From Anniella stebbinsi (lineage: Eukaryota; Chordata; Lepidosauria; Squamata; Anniellidae), in the NCBI GenBank assembly GCA_029215795.1, contig JARDYH010000002.1:40284001-40348000 (forward strand): DNA of 64,000 bases, read 5' to 3'. Positions 1 through 11,483 of the stretch are shown here, piece after piece. Numbering within the stretch: position 1 is the first letter of the stretch; each line of letters starts with the position of its first letter. The notes beneath the pieces are model-generated. The model made no database searches, was not told where the DNA came from, and saw only the letters and a program-made list of their open reading frames with translations. The position numbers and the translations under genes are program-made.

Positions 1-488
1 ATCCCGGAAGTAGCCGCTTCTGGGATCATAGCTGTAAGCCACATCAGAAACAAGATGACCCGGGCTGCTCCCGGGACGTCGCATCCACCATTTTGTGGCT
101 CGGGGCGGAGCGGAGAAGAGTGCTGTAGCGCTTCAACAAAAGGTTAGTGGTTTGTTTGTTTGTTTTAAAAAACCAAACATGCCCCCCCTCCCTGCCATCC
201 CAGGGGTGGCAAAATTGCTGCCACCCCCTCCGTCTCCATCTCTCAAACATTTTTGCTGCTGTGCTTACTCGCGAGTAAGCACAGCAACAGCCAGGATGGA
301 TGGCCACATATCTGGCGGTCCCAGGAACTTCCCAGGACCATGGAAAAATCGAGTTTCCCCAGGGATCTGTTATCCCGTGGAATACCCGTGCCCGTCCCCA
401 CCGTCCCCAGGAGTCCCTGTGCGTCATCTGGACTCACAGGGACCAGCCGGGAACGATCCCAGGCCAAAAGCCTGGTGTAGAAATGGCC
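1..488. mobile_element. Harbinger-like MITE, left end cut by window edge
   Basis: The right terminus reads as GGTGTAGAAATGGCC and matches the inverted ends of the related elements at 12826, 37559 and 44897, which begin GGCC..TCTACAC. The body shares with them phrases such as 'atcccaggggtgg', 'cgggacgtcgca' and 'gagtccctgtgcgtcat'. No left end or target duplication can be read because the window starts inside it. It is non-coding; open frames here are chance. Confidence 0.65.
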
Positions 489-544
489 CAGGTTACACAA
501 ACCAACTTTCCAGAGCTAACAGGAAAGTTTATAGTGTTTATAGA

Positions 545-1420
545 CTGCAATACGTTGATTAGCCTAGGCACGAGCTATTGGCACACTGCTTTGTTCAAAA
601 GAAAGTTCCAGGCTAGAAACCAAAGTCAAAGTAAGAGTTTTAATGATACAGGATTCAAAACAGTCAAGAGTTCACAGTCAGTACAGGTAAGAAAATATTC
701 CAGGCAATTAAGATGATGTTCCCAGTAAAGACTGTTTGGTCTCTCAACCATCTTAAATACAGGGGAGGGGCTGCTAGAGCTCCCCTTCTGGTGATCTATC
801 CTGAAAGAAGAATCTGGCCCATGAGCAAGCACCACATCTAAGAGGAGGTCTCTGTTCTGCTCTCTTTAGCTGATGCTTAACCTGGGAGACATGCCCCTTC
901 CCTGCAGAATCTTCCTTCTGCTTGGTTATCACAATCCCCTTGGCTGGTAAGGGGCATCACCCTCAATCGGCCTGCAATCAGATGGGAAGCTAGGCAGAAC
1001 TGAGCTCCCAGTCCCTGAACTTCCCACAACTGGACTGGATTCTAAACTACCCTGCTCTAACTCCGAATCAGATTCTATCTCTAAAGCCGTAGGGCCTACA
1101 GATGCTCTTGGTCCAGGCCTAACACCTCCAGACCCCGGGTGGTTCCCCACCCCTGCTACTGTTGGTACAGATCCAGAACTTTGGCCTTTGCTTGTCCAGT
1201 TAGAATGAATACTTTTCAATTTGTACTGCAATTGTGGGCAGGATCCTTGGAGAGGTGAGGCCTATCATGTGTGCTTGACCCTTGTCCTTCCTGGCATCAG
1301 CATGTTGCTTTATTTTTCCCATTTTAGGCTTGCAGGGCGATTACCTGACCTCAGCTTTGAAGAGCCCCAAACACTCAGAAGCAAAACTCATCCAAAATGT
1401 CTCTGAATGAAAAACATGCC
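545..1420. repeat. Unassigned repeat-like block, possibly LTR-related
   Basis: No family is recognised with certainty. A minus-strand open frame (929-1231) is acidic and rich in Ser/Gly/Pro, without a known domain. The left edge (TGATTAGCCTAGGCACGAGC) could be a terminal TG of an LTR in reverse orientation, but no partner LTR, primer binding site or polypurine tract is visible. An old gene remnant is not excluded. Confidence 0.25.
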
Positions 1421-2170
1421 AGTCTTGTTTTGCAAAGGTGCCAATAATAACTCCAAGTCAGTCAAAGCATGTTCCAACCCCTTTTCTCCCTTTTCTTGAC
1501 AGTCCTGCAACTCCCCATACAGGAAGTTCAGAACCTATCACACCCACTGCACATCATAGGTAGGGAAGAGGATAACTTTGCTGTGGGGGTGGGTGGATAG
1601 GGAAGATTGAGCTGTTCTCCCCCAGTCCCTTTTTAGTAAATCTCTGTGTGATGGAAAGGGCACAGCCTCCAACAAATGAAGGAAAACAAAGAGGCAGACA
1701 AAAGGCTTACCAAATAGGGAGGTGTTGCACAAGCCGGCTGCTTTGATGGTGTTTGGCACTTTTGATTAAGACGAACAGAAGCCAAGAGCACTCCTGTGGT
1801 GGCATGCCACTGCAGGGGAGGGCTTGGCTCATCATTATCATCATCTAGATGTTTGCCTTCAGCTGGACAACTCCTGCGGAAGCAACACTGGCAAGCCACT
1901 TATCCAGACTTCCCTTAAGAGTCTGGTCAGTTTCACCTCACCACAATATTACAGACAATTTACAAACCAATTAAAAAGTGAAAGAAAGGGTTGTAAGGTG
2001 GCATGGCAATGGAGGGAGAGGGGAGCTGTGTTATTCATTAGTAGTCACATCACACCTAATAACAAAAAGATTCTGTGACACCCGCGTAACTATGTTCCAT
2101 ATGATGATCTCAATAAAACTGAATGTGGTATTTAGGGAGAAATCTCACATCTTTCTTGGCCTGGATCCAG
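1421..2170. other. No recognisable feature
   Basis: I see no exon with splice signals, no RNA gene and no element with readable ends in this stretch. Confidence 0.4.
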
Positions 2171-2174
2171 ACAA

Positions 2175-2660
2175 ATGTGGCCTGACTTTCACTACAAAAG
2201 GTGGAGGCCAGCATCAAAAGACTCCTATAAACATCCAAGCATGTACTTGCTCGGACCCTTAGGTCATCTTCAGGGACCCTCCCCTGGGTATCCCCATCAA
2301 AGGAAGCTAGGTTGGTGGCTACAAGAGAGAGAGAGAGAGGACCTTCCCAGTTGTGGCACCCCATCTAACCTGGCACCTATACTGTTATCTTTTCAGTGCC
2401 AGGCAAAGATCTTCCTGTTCTCCCAGGTATTTTAGAGACCAAGTTCTAGGTTGTTTGACTGATGTTTTATTGGCTGTTTTATTCATTCTTGTGCTGTTTT
2501 ACTGGTTCCTGTGCTGTTCTATTGTTTATTACATTGTCATTTTGAATATTCTTTGAAATATTTGTACTGTATTTTAAAGTGGCATTTGTACTGTGTTTTA
2601 AAGTGGCATTTTAGTGTTTTGAACTGATTGTGATCCGCCCGGAGAACATTAGTTATTAGA
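2175..2660 (+). mobile_element. L2-type LINE 3' end
   Basis: The sequence follows the pattern of the last part of an L2 ORF2 and its 3' UTR: a 'ggaccctcccctgg' stretch, 'cttttcagtgccaggcaaagatcttcctgttctcccagg', a T-rich tail with repeated 'ctgttttattg', then 'gatccgcccggaga' near the end. The reading frame is decayed. A 26-bp unit around 'gtactgtattttaaagtggcatt' is repeated in tandem at about 2563-2612. Intronic or downstream position relative to ARHGEF28. Confidence 0.7.
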
Positions 2661-2679
2661 AATGTACAAAATACATTGG

Positions 2680-2755
2680 GGCTGGGGATGGTGGGGCTTG
2701 TAGCCCAACACATTTGGAGGCCATCAGGTTGGGGAAAGCTAATCGAAGTTCTTCC
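2680..2755. repeat. Fragment of palindromic 'ctggagggc' repeat
   Basis: The text 'tagcccaacacatttggaggccatcaggttggggaa' is a half copy of the palindromic repeat seen more fully at 63390-63510 and 57222-57310. Confidence 0.45.
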
Positions 2756-2829
2756 ACAAGCACATCAGTACTTGTGCTTCTCCTCCCCACACCTGAAGGT
2801 CATCCACAGAAGCCTTCATTCATGTGCCT

Positions 2830-3240
2830 GCTCTTTCTGAGGCTCAAAGAGGGGCAGCAACAAGACTGAGCACTTTCTCGGTGGTAGCCCTGGCTCTGCA
2901 ATGCTCTCCCAAAGGAAGCCTGCCTGGCGCCCACACTGCTAACTTTTGCATGTCAGGCTAAAACCTTTCTGCTCTGCCAGGCTTTTAAAGTATTTTACTA
3001 TTTTAGTGCTTAAGAGCCATTATTTTAGTCCCTGTGACATGCTTTTAACCCTTGCACCTGATGGGTGTTTTAGTTTATTGTATTTTATTCTGTGTTGCCA
3101 TGTTTAATAGTTTTATATTGTTGATTGCATTGATGAGGATTTTATTTGGGTTTTTTGATGTGCCACTATTCTTATTATGTTTTAAATTATACAACACCTA
3201 GAGAAATTAATTATATCAGGTGTTTAATAAATTAAATTAA
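2830..3240 (+). mobile_element. L2-type LINE 3' end
   Basis: Contains the decayed ORF2 C-terminal text ('tggtagccctggctctgcaatgctctccc', 'tgtcaggctaaaacctttctgctctgccagg') followed by the T-rich 3' UTR and an A/T tail 'taataaattaaattaaa'. Same orientation as the copy just before it. Confidence 0.7.
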
Positions 3241-3339
3241 ATTTTCCAACTCCAGAGACTCATACCCTATCAGAGGTCAGTTCTCAGAACTGACTTTTAG
3301 GGCATCATAGAGACCTGAAGTGAGACTTCAAAAGTTAAT

Positions 3340-3560
3340 ACATAGGCGGCCAGTTCACACAACCATCTTGGTCTGTTTTAGTCTAATTTGAGGGTTGTTT
3401 TCCTTCCAACAACCCCTGCCACTTGAGTTTGGATGTCACAGCAAACCATGGCAACCTCCCATTGGAGGTTGAATATTCAAAATGGCTGCCAGCACATGCC
3501 ACAACCAACCAGGGGTTAAAGAAATCACGGTGCCTGCAGTGATCATGCAAACATGGTTGG
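3340..3560. repeat. MITE-like remnant ('acccatggc' type)
   Basis: Starts with 'ggccagttcacacaaccatcttgg' and contains 'gcaaaccatggcaacctcccattggaggttgaatattcaaaatggctgcca'. Similar text recurs at 11170-11435, 13315-13395 and 28376-28600. Ends are not sharp. Confidence 0.45.
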
Positions 3561-3629
3561 GATCTGCTTTCAGATTTCCCTCTTCAGATCCACCTACAAT
3601 AATTCTACTTCCTCTGAAGCAAAATAATG

Positions 3630-4560
3630 GTGATGATGATAATGATAATAATAATCCTGACTTTATTTACATATGTATAGGCCTTTATTTATATTCCATG
3701 CCTTTGTTATAATATGATTCAATGCAAATCTTACCAAATAGGGCTAAAACAACCAGTGACAGATCCTTAAGGGTAGTATTGTACTAAATAAGCTGTTAGC
3801 TAGCCAAAATTCCTGTACTGCAGCATTCTTTTGACTGTTTAAAGACAATGGATGCATCCTTTTGTTTATGTAATAACTGTCAGAGTTTGTGATGCACTGC
3901 ACTCTCTAAGCATGTACAGAGTGCAAGCACACAGCAGCGGAATGACAGCAGAGCTCACTGGTAGCAGACAGATGTCCTGGTAATCAGTAAACACTCAGAC
4001 ACAGCAGTGTTTTAAACTACTATACTAAGTTTACTTACAAGTATTTACATAGAACAAAACATTCCTCTAATATCTTCAGCAATACTTCCAACCAACCATA
4101 ACCTACCACTAACATTCACCATCATCATCACCTACACTGTTTCTCCACATGCTGTACATTTATAGCACTGTGGACCTATCACAGCGTTGGCTGCATATCT
4201 CCCCATGTGTTGCTATGCCTTCCAGCACACAGGGAAGAAACCAAATGACCTTGGTCTTTTAGGTGCTTACCAGCTGCACTTGATTTGGCAACTGTTCAGA
4301 GTACTTGAGATATCAAGTCATCTCTCTTTTACTTTTCTTCTTAGTAACAGAAAAAATACATTTGCTTTTATATTTAAACAAATAAAATCTTAACAATAAC
4401 AATTTTTTAATAAAAAGATTTCATCTGCTAGGAATCAAGGTGGGGATATTTTATTACCACCATCTTTGTTTTGTTTGAAGGATCAAAATTTTCATCCGTT
4501 GTTGACAAGCATTATTCATAAACTGAACTAACTCCATTAAGGAAACAAAGCTGGGTTTCA
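3630..4560. other. No recognisable feature
   Basis: A short (GAT/AAT)n run lies at 3631-3655; otherwise AT-rich sequence with no readable element ends or exon signals. Confidence 0.4.
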
Positions 4561-4562
4561 AA

Positions 4563-4589
4563 GAGAGAGAGAGAGAGAGAGAGAGAGAC
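4563..4589. repeat. (GA)n microsatellite
   Basis: About 13 GA dinucleotides in a row. Confidence 0.95.
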
Positions 4590-5551
4590 TGAAATATAGA
4601 AAAAAATGTTAAGGCTTTGTGAAACTGCTGGCACAAACTGAATTTCCTTATCTGGATGGTAATTTTCGCAATATAAAACAACAGCAGTTTATAATTTTCC
4701 ATTTCATTTCTGAAGACTAGTTCTTTGTTCAGTACTGTTGGCACAGAGAGCAACTATGTCATTTGGCTAACCGAAGTAGTTTGTCTTTACAAAAAAGTTA
4801 CCAGAGAATGTGGCATCTAATGCTGCTATGGGGATGTGCACGCCCAAAAATATTGTACCGTATCGTTATTGGAATGTCGGACCAAAAAAATTATTGTCTC
4901 CGATAATATCGTAGGTTAATCGTATTGTATTTCCGAAGATTACTGGAAATACGATATTTATATCGTTTCTACATTTTGCCCTATAGACTCTAGAGTTGAT
5001 TTTTAAGTCACAAAGGCCTAAAACTTCTTAATTTTCCAAGTTACAGGTTTGAAACTTGGTCAAAATTGCTAGTCTTGTGTGCCAAATTTTAGAACAATCG
5101 GTGCAAGCGTTACTTGGAAGTAAGCTTTCAAAATCCACTTTTTCAGGTGGCTGAAATGTGGTCCTTTTTCAAGAGACGTCCATTAGAGATGGGCATCTCA
5201 CAGATGGCCTTGAGGGGACTCAGCTGTGCCCAATTTCAGACGCACAGCTGCAGGCATTACTCGGAAGTAAGCTCTCAACAACACATGCACTGTTTCCAGT
5301 AATGCACTCCATGCTGCTGAGAAGTGCTATAATAATAACTCCTCATTTTGAAACAGCCAGTCCTTAAAGTTGGGGACCTTACCGAAGGCCTTTAGAGAAT
5401 GGACTGACATAGCTTGTGTTCATGTTGTTGTTGAAGGCAGAAACGCAGATGCACATTGACCCTCCAAGGTGGCCCGGGCAGGCTCAGTGGCTCAAAAAAG
5501 GCAATGTGTGAGGGATGCTTTTGCAATCCCTCACTAACGGAGTCCACAAGG

Positions 5552-5597
5552 AAGAGGAGGAGGAGGAAGGGGAGGAGGAAGAGAAGGAGGAGGAGGC
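5552..5597. repeat. (GGA)n-rich run
   Basis: Imperfect GGA/GAA repeats inside the outer hAT-like element. Confidence 0.8.
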
Positions 5598-5892
5598 CCA
5601 TCCCCATGCACACACGGCAGTCAGGCTGGTGTGCTTTCTGACCACACATTGTGTAGTGATATCCTTTGTAGCTGGATCATTGAAAGGGTAGCTACTCCAT
5701 TCCTAAGCCTTGTCACCACCGCACCGAATGCACATGTTGCAGGAAGCAGCTTGACCAGCCAGCCCTCACGGGTTACCCACTCCCACTTTTAAACCATAAG
5801 GAGGACACTGTGATCCCTTTGGTGCTGTGTGCGACTGGTCCAGTGTGAATGCGGGTCGGGCACAGTAGTACTTAGGAACATGTGATGGTGAT

Positions 5893-7460
5893 TAGGGATG
5901 TGCACTGGATCGGACCCGATCCACGATCCGAGTCCGGTCCAGTGGGAAATCGGATAAATTATCCGATTTCCGATCCCGCAGCTGGATCGGCCGATCCAAT
6001 CCGAACCGGTCCGAAAAGGCTCCGAACCGGTTCGGCGGATCGGCGGATCAGCGAGCGCCCACTGGCGCCCACCGCCGCTTCCATTGGTGGGCGCCAGCGG
6101 GCGCCCGCCGATGAAAGTGGACAGCGGGGGGGGGGGAGGAGGGGGGCGCTTACCTTCTCGGCCCGTCCGCTCCCGTCCGGCACTAGCAGCTACTACCAGC
6201 GGGCTCCGCGGCCTGCTCTAGGGTGGCGCGCCGGGTGATGTCATCACCCGGCGCGCTACTCTAGAGCAGGCCGCGGAGCCTGCTGGTGGTAGCCGCCGGC
6301 CCCGGACGGGAGCGGACGGGCCGAGAAGGTAAGCAGGGGGTGCGTGGAGGGGAGGAGGGGGCGCGCGGAGGGGGGAGGGGGGCCCTTACCTTCCCGGCCC
6401 GGCGGCTCCCGTCCGGCGCCGGCGCCTACTACTCCCAGCAGGCTCCGCGGCCTGCTCTAGGGTGGCGCGCCGGGTGATGTCATCACCCGGCGCGCTACTC
6501 TAGAGCAGGCCGCGGAGCCTGCTGGTAGTAGTAGGCGCCGGCGCCGGACGGGAGCCGCCGGGCCGGGAAGGTAAGGAGGGGGTGCGTGGAGGGGAGGAGG
6601 GGGCGCGCGGAGGGGGGAGGGGGGCCCTTACCTTCCCGGCCCGGCGGCTCCCGTCCGGCGCCGGCGCCTACTACTCCCAGCAGGCTCCGCGGCCTGCTCT
6701 AGGGTGGCGCGCCGGGTGATGTCATCACCCGGCGCGCTACTCTAGAGCAGGCCGCGGAGCCTGCTGGTAGTAGTAGGCGCCGGCGCCGGACGGGAGCCGC
6801 CGGGCCGGGAAGGTAAGGAGGGGGTGCGTGGAGGGGAGGAGGGGGCGCGCGGAGGGGGGAGGGGGGCCCTTACCTTCCCGGCCCGGCGGCTCCCGTCCGG
6901 CGCCGGCGCCTACTACTACCAGCAGGCTCCGCGGCCTGCTCCAGGGTGGCGCGCCGGGTGATGTCATCACCCGGCGCGCTACTCGAGAGTAGGCCGCGGA
7001 GCCCGCTGGTAGTAGCCGCCGGCGCCGGACGGGAGCGGACGGGCCGAGAAGGTAAGCAGTGGCGGGGAAGGGGGCTCACTCCCCCCCCCGGAGCCGTCCG
7101 CTTCTATCCGCTGGCGCCCGCGGGCGCCAGCGGATGGAAGCGGGCGGCCCCAGGGGGGGTAGGGAGCGCGGGGGAGGGGGCTTACCTGCCGGGGCCGTCC
7201 ACAGCGGACGGCCCCGGGGGGGGGAGGGAGTTAGGCCCCCCCTCACCCACCCGCCGCCATTTTTTCCTCATAGACTTGCATTGCAATGCAAGTCTATGGG
7301 GAAAAAAATGGCGGCCGATCCAAAAATTTACGATTTTGGGGTCGGGATCGGACTCAATCCGGTCCGGGGGGCCTCCGATTTTGTCCGAACCGGTCCGGGA
7401 CAAAATTGGAGGTCCCGATCCGGGTCCCGATCCGATCCGGGGGGTCCGTGCACACCCCTA
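5893..7460. mobile_element. GC-rich non-autonomous hAT-type element, copy 1
   Basis: Both ends are readable. The left terminus is TAGGGATGTGCAC (5893-5905) and the right is GTGCACACCCCTA (7448-7460), inverted with one mismatch. They are flanked by a perfect 8-bp duplication ATGGTGAT (5885-5892 and 7461-7468), the hallmark of hAT insertion. The subterminal parts contain repeated 'gatccg' motifs; the centre is very GC- and CpG-rich with four large palindromes (6150-7056). No transposase frame is present. It sits inside the composite element 4829-10003. A 5'-truncated relative is at 50516-51540. Confidence 0.85.
6150..7056. repeat. Four tandem GC-rich palindromes with outward splice-donor-like edges
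   Basis: Near-perfect palindromes are centred at about 6241, 6480, 6722 and 6964 on GGGTGATGTCATCACCC, spaced 239-242 bp. Each has arms of about 90 bp and is bounded by CTTACC on the left and GGTAAG on the right, so each edge carries a 5' splice-site-like AAG|GTAAG pointing outward on its own strand. The linkers are 'gcgcggagggggg' type purine-rich DNA. Confidence 0.85.
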
Positions 7461-7489
7461 ATGGTGATGCCCATCCCAATGAACGGACT

Positions 7490-7985
7490 GTGAGCAGGAA
7501 GTATGCTCCTAGCTAACAGTAGCAGAACTGCTGCTGGCTTATCTCAGTGATTAGGCCATGCATGTCTAAGTACAAATAAAAGAATATTGGGGGTAGGAGA
7601 ATAGCATGGGCGTTATTTTAGAGCCAGCCTTACCCAAGCAGGGCCTCATTGTGGCAGGAGATACCCCAGAAGCGAGGAAACCTGAATGATCCCACAAGCT
7701 GAACAGCCAGTGAGGAATTACGCTCTGTGAAGAAATTCCTCTGCCTGGCACAGTGGACCCACTCCACTGAACTGAACGGACTGGGAGGAACTATGCTGCT
7801 CCTAGCAGTAGTATAACTGTTGGCATATCTCAAGATTAGGCCATGCATGTCTAACTACAAAGGAAAGGAACATTTGGGGGGTAGCGGAATAGCACAGATG
7901 TTCTTTTTCAGCCAGACGTAGCCTGGCAGGGCTTCATTGGGGCAGGAGATACCCCAGAAGCGAGGAAACCTAGTTGATCCATGCA
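7490..7985. repeat. Two direct copies of a ~200-bp unit
   Basis: The stretch 'gaactg...ggccatgcatgtctaa.tacaaa...ggggcaggagataccccagaagcgaggaaacct' occurs at about 7490-7690 and again at about 7775-7980, diverged but collinear. Both copies belong to the outer hAT-like element. Confidence 0.7.
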
Positions 7986-8129
7986 GAAGCATATACATGT
8001 GACGCGCCGTTGACAACTGCGAATGCCATCAAAACAACCCTCACGCACCACCTTGACCTCATCGTGCTTCAAATGACCCAGTCTGCCCGCCATCCCTGTG
8101 CGGGCAGGTTGGCAGTTCTTCATGCCAGA

Positions 8130-8905
8130 GCCATGCACCTTGGCTGGAGCAGTGGCCAAAAAAAAAAGGGGGGCAAGGTGTGAGGGATGCTTTTGCAATC
8201 CCTCACCAATGCAGCTACACCTGAAATAGGTGAAGTTAATGAGGTCCCTGGTTCCCAGGAATCCAGAAACTCACCCATCTGTATCTGGAGCAGAGGAGAA
8301 AGTCACGTTCTGGGCAGAGGTGGTCACATTGGATGGAGTGGGGAAAATAAAGCAGTCACATTCTGGGTAGAGGTGGGCACATTGGCTGGAGCAGTGTCTC
8401 CAAAAAAAAAAGGAAATGCATGAGGGATGCTTCTGCAGTCCCTCACTAACGGAGTCCACGAGGCGTTTGAAACTTTGAAATGAAGAGCAGACCCCCGAAA
8501 GTTACCTGCCACTCACTACAGAACCAGGGACGTAGTGACAAAAAATAATAATACAGGAATCTGTCAAGGCGCTGTCACTGGAATGCATGTATACACAGCA
8601 GTCCCTCACTACAGCAGTCCACACTGGGCACATTGACTGGAGCAGTGTCTTTAAGAAAGACATGAATGGCATTGAATGCATGGTGTGAGGGATGCTTTGC
8701 TTTGCAGTCCCTCACTAAAGCAGTCCACACTGGGCACATTGACTGGAGCAGTGTCTTTAAAAAAGAAATACAATGTTTGAGGGACGCTTTTGCTTTGCAG
8801 TCCCTCACTAAAGCAGTCCAGACTGGAAACATTGGATGGAGCAGTGGCAAAAAAAATAAAGGCAAGGTGTGAGGGATGCTGCTGAAGTCCCTCACCAATG
8901 CTGCT
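8130..8905. repeat. Minisatellite of ~110-bp hairpin units
   Basis: Units contain 'cacattgactggagcagtg', a short A-rich spacer, and then a palindrome 'tgagggatgctt...gcagtccctca'. At least five diverged units are readable (around 8180, 8420, 8690, 8780 and 8870). A further unit lies on the other side of the nested element at about 5508-5540. Confidence 0.75.
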
Positions 8906-9330
8906 ACACTGAAATTAGGTGAAGTCAATGAGTTGCCTGGTTCCACAACATCCCTATTAACAGGGAATCCGGGTTCGATTCCATAGGGGTAGCCTAAGAA
9001 TACATCTTGCAGGAAGCTGCTTGACAGGCCAGGCTAGCGCCAAGGAAGGCATGCGCTTGATTTCACTGGAGGAGAGACAGCCGCCCCAGAACTGCCCCCA
9101 GCAACAGCATCTCTCCTAGACTCAGAACCACCTCGCCCAAGGCGCGCCTTAGAGCCACGTTTCATTCTGCTGCAAAGTGATTGAAATTATTTATAATAAT
9201 TACAATGTATGCTTTGCCCACAGTTTGTAACTTTGTGTGATGCTTTGACCACAGATTGTGGAGTGAGTAATATCCTGTGTAGCAGGCTACAGGACACATC
9301 AGCACACTCACAGTCAATCAAGCAAACACA

Positions 9331-9369
9331 CACACACACACAGAGGGAGAAATATATATATATATATTA
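9331..9369. repeat. (CA)n and (TA)n microsatellites
   Basis: A CA run followed, after 'gagggagaaa', by a TA run inside the outer hAT-like element. Confidence 0.9.
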
Positions 9370-10011
9370 TTTTAAAGAAAGTTAAACAGGGAAGGGGAAG
9401 GGGACAACAAAACACTCACTCAGTCACAGTACCCCCACTCACACTAACCTAACTCTTCAATCAAACCAACCAGAAAACGTATAAATTCTAACTCAAACAC
9501 ACAAGCAACAAACAGTCAAACGAACCTGAGACACAGAAGGGAATAGAAAGATGCAAGACTAGAATGAATCTCCAACAATTTGCCACCAAAATAAATCGAG
9601 CAGTAAGTAACTATAAGACCCAGGACAACAAAATCCACCCTTCTCCCTCAACGCCTAACTCCCAACAGAGCTGGAACACCAAGTGTGGGGGTTTTATGCG
9701 GGGATATCCTTAGCCCTCCTCCAACATTGTGATTGGAGCCTGCTAGAATCCTTTCTGCACGATTGGTCACTGAATCTGTCAGTCTCAGCAAACACACCCC
9801 ACCTTTTAACTCCATCCATGTGGCCCTAAATGAAAAAGAGCCTTCCGATAACACAATAAAATTACGATAATTATCGGATGATTTTTATCGTATCCAGTAA
9901 TTATCGTAGGATGTTGTATCGTATCATTATCATTAATCGGATGTCCGATAAAGACCATATTGTATCGTTATCGGACATTTTAACGATACGATACACATCC
10001 CTAATGGTAAC

Positions 10012-11165
10012 ATATTAATGAAGATTTTTAACAGAAATTGATACCTTACTAATGTCTACTAATGGTCAGCCAACAATGTTTCCAAACTTAGTTCAAGATA
10101 ATTGCTCATTAGTTTTTGATAGCTGGAAGATATTTCTGAAATGGCTGGTGGCTACTAACCATGACACACTCTACATGCCCAGTTTGGGGCTATGGAGAAA
10201 ACAATTTGGATTAGGAGTGCAGCCAGCAAGGGGGGAAAGTGTTTTGTAACATGCTGGCAAAAGGCACCTTAGGGGATCTAAGCACTTGCTGTTTTAATTT
10301 CAGGTAGCTTTACATACTGAGACCGATAGTCTGAATGGATGGTTTTCTATGCTCCCATGCTTGGCTTGTATGTTTGTAAATGATCAGTTATCCCAAAAAG
10401 ACTGTACATCTCCAATTATCTGTCCTTCTCAGAAAACAGAACCTGTAGTGCAGGGGTGGGCAAGCTGGACTCCTGGAGCTTGAGTCTCCAATGCAGTGTC
10501 TGTGTGCCCACCAGTCACTTCTCTTGGTGCCAGCCAGGATCCCTGCCCTTCTTAAGATTTTTTTAAATTTTAAACAAATTAATTGGGGGGCTAGGTTGCT
10601 GCAAAGCAAAGTGCTACCCTCTTGCACCATCCTTATTTAAATTCAAAAGAGCCATTTGGGTTTTGGAGCTCATACTCCATCTGTACTTAGTTGGGCAAAT
10701 TACTGTTCTTTTACTGTCACCAGTTCTGAGAAATGAGTGTTCTGCAACCAGTCATGCCCACTGTGGCAGCCACTTTATGAATGGGCAAAGTACCCATGCA
10801 GCCATTTTGTGAGAACACCCTTGACACTCTCAAAATTCCAACTGTGCCCACTGACTCAAAAAGATTGGGAGCCCCTGACTAATTTTAAAGCCCTGTGCAA
10901 ATGATCAATGCAGACCTCAGCCAAGGGCAATCTGTCCATCCCTTGGAAGCCCACATGGTAGGAGGAACATGGAGGGTGGGAGGTGGAAGGAAGTGAAAGA
11001 CTGGGAAGGGGCAGCGTACACACTTTTGACTCTGGCCCCACCCACCACTGGCTTCAGCCCCGCCCACTGCCAGCATGCAGATTGCCCCTGAGGGAATGAA
11101 GCCTTCAACAGAAAAAAATGTTCCTCACCTATGTTGCAGTGCTGCCCCTGAACACTTGCTGAATT
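10012..11165. other. No recognisable feature (ARHGEF28 intron 3 side)
   Basis: Single-copy-looking DNA. I looked for a minus-strand exon continuing the ARHGEF28 frame and found none with convincing splice signals. Confidence 0.4.
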
Positions 11166-11169
11166 TTTT

Positions 11170-11435
11170 TTCCCATTTCAATGTAGTAACAGCCAGTTTG
11201 CATGATCAAGGAGCCCACCGTGGTATATTTAAGCCACAGTGAATTGTGACATGTGCGCGTGGCCATTTTGATTATTCAAGGCTTGTTAACCATACCAACA
11301 ACCCACCCTCGTCAGGTTCAGATGACACGACAAGCAGTCATGGCTTGAATATTCAGAAGTCGCCCTGCACATGCCAGCATGCACCACAACCCACCGTGGC
11401 TTAAATAAGTGTGAACCCAGTCTTAGAATCTGATA
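11170..11435. repeat. MITE-like element ('accgtggcttaaata' type)
   Basis: Inverted phrases 'cccaccgtggtatatttaagcca' and 'cccaccgtggcttaaataag' lie at the two sides, with 'tcatggcttgaatattcagaa' between. It lies only about 50 bp from exon 3 of ARHGEF28. No clean target duplication is visible. Confidence 0.5.
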
Positions 11436-11483
11436 TGTATTACAGAGAAACAGGTGCAGTCTGGGTAAAAGAGAATCACTTAC

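Larger units (their letters stand above)
4829..10003. mobile_element. Composite hAT-like element with nested insertion
   Basis: The left end TGGGGATGTGCACGCC is followed by AT-rich sequence full of 'atcgta' motifs; the right end reads inward (reverse complement) as TAGGGATGTGTATCGTATCG and is also full of 'atcg' motifs. The termini suit the hAT superfamily, but the flanks (tgctgcta / atggtaac) are not a clear 8-bp duplication, so this may be an old or rearranged copy. The same palindromic 'tgagggatgc...tccctcac' units occur on both sides of the nested element (about 5508-5540 and 8178-8905), which supports a single outer element. No transposase frame is recognisable. A separate left end of the same family lies at 52567. 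Confidence 0.55.

Noticed and set aside
929..1231. Minus-strand acidic Ser/Gly-rich open frame as a host exon
   Set aside because: No splice sites in register and no resemblance to ARHGEF28; left as an unassigned repeat-like block.
5882..7500. Several Gly/Arg/Pro-rich open frames on both strands
   Set aside because: They fall in the GC-rich hAT MITE, where stop codons are rare, and mirror each other in the palindromes.
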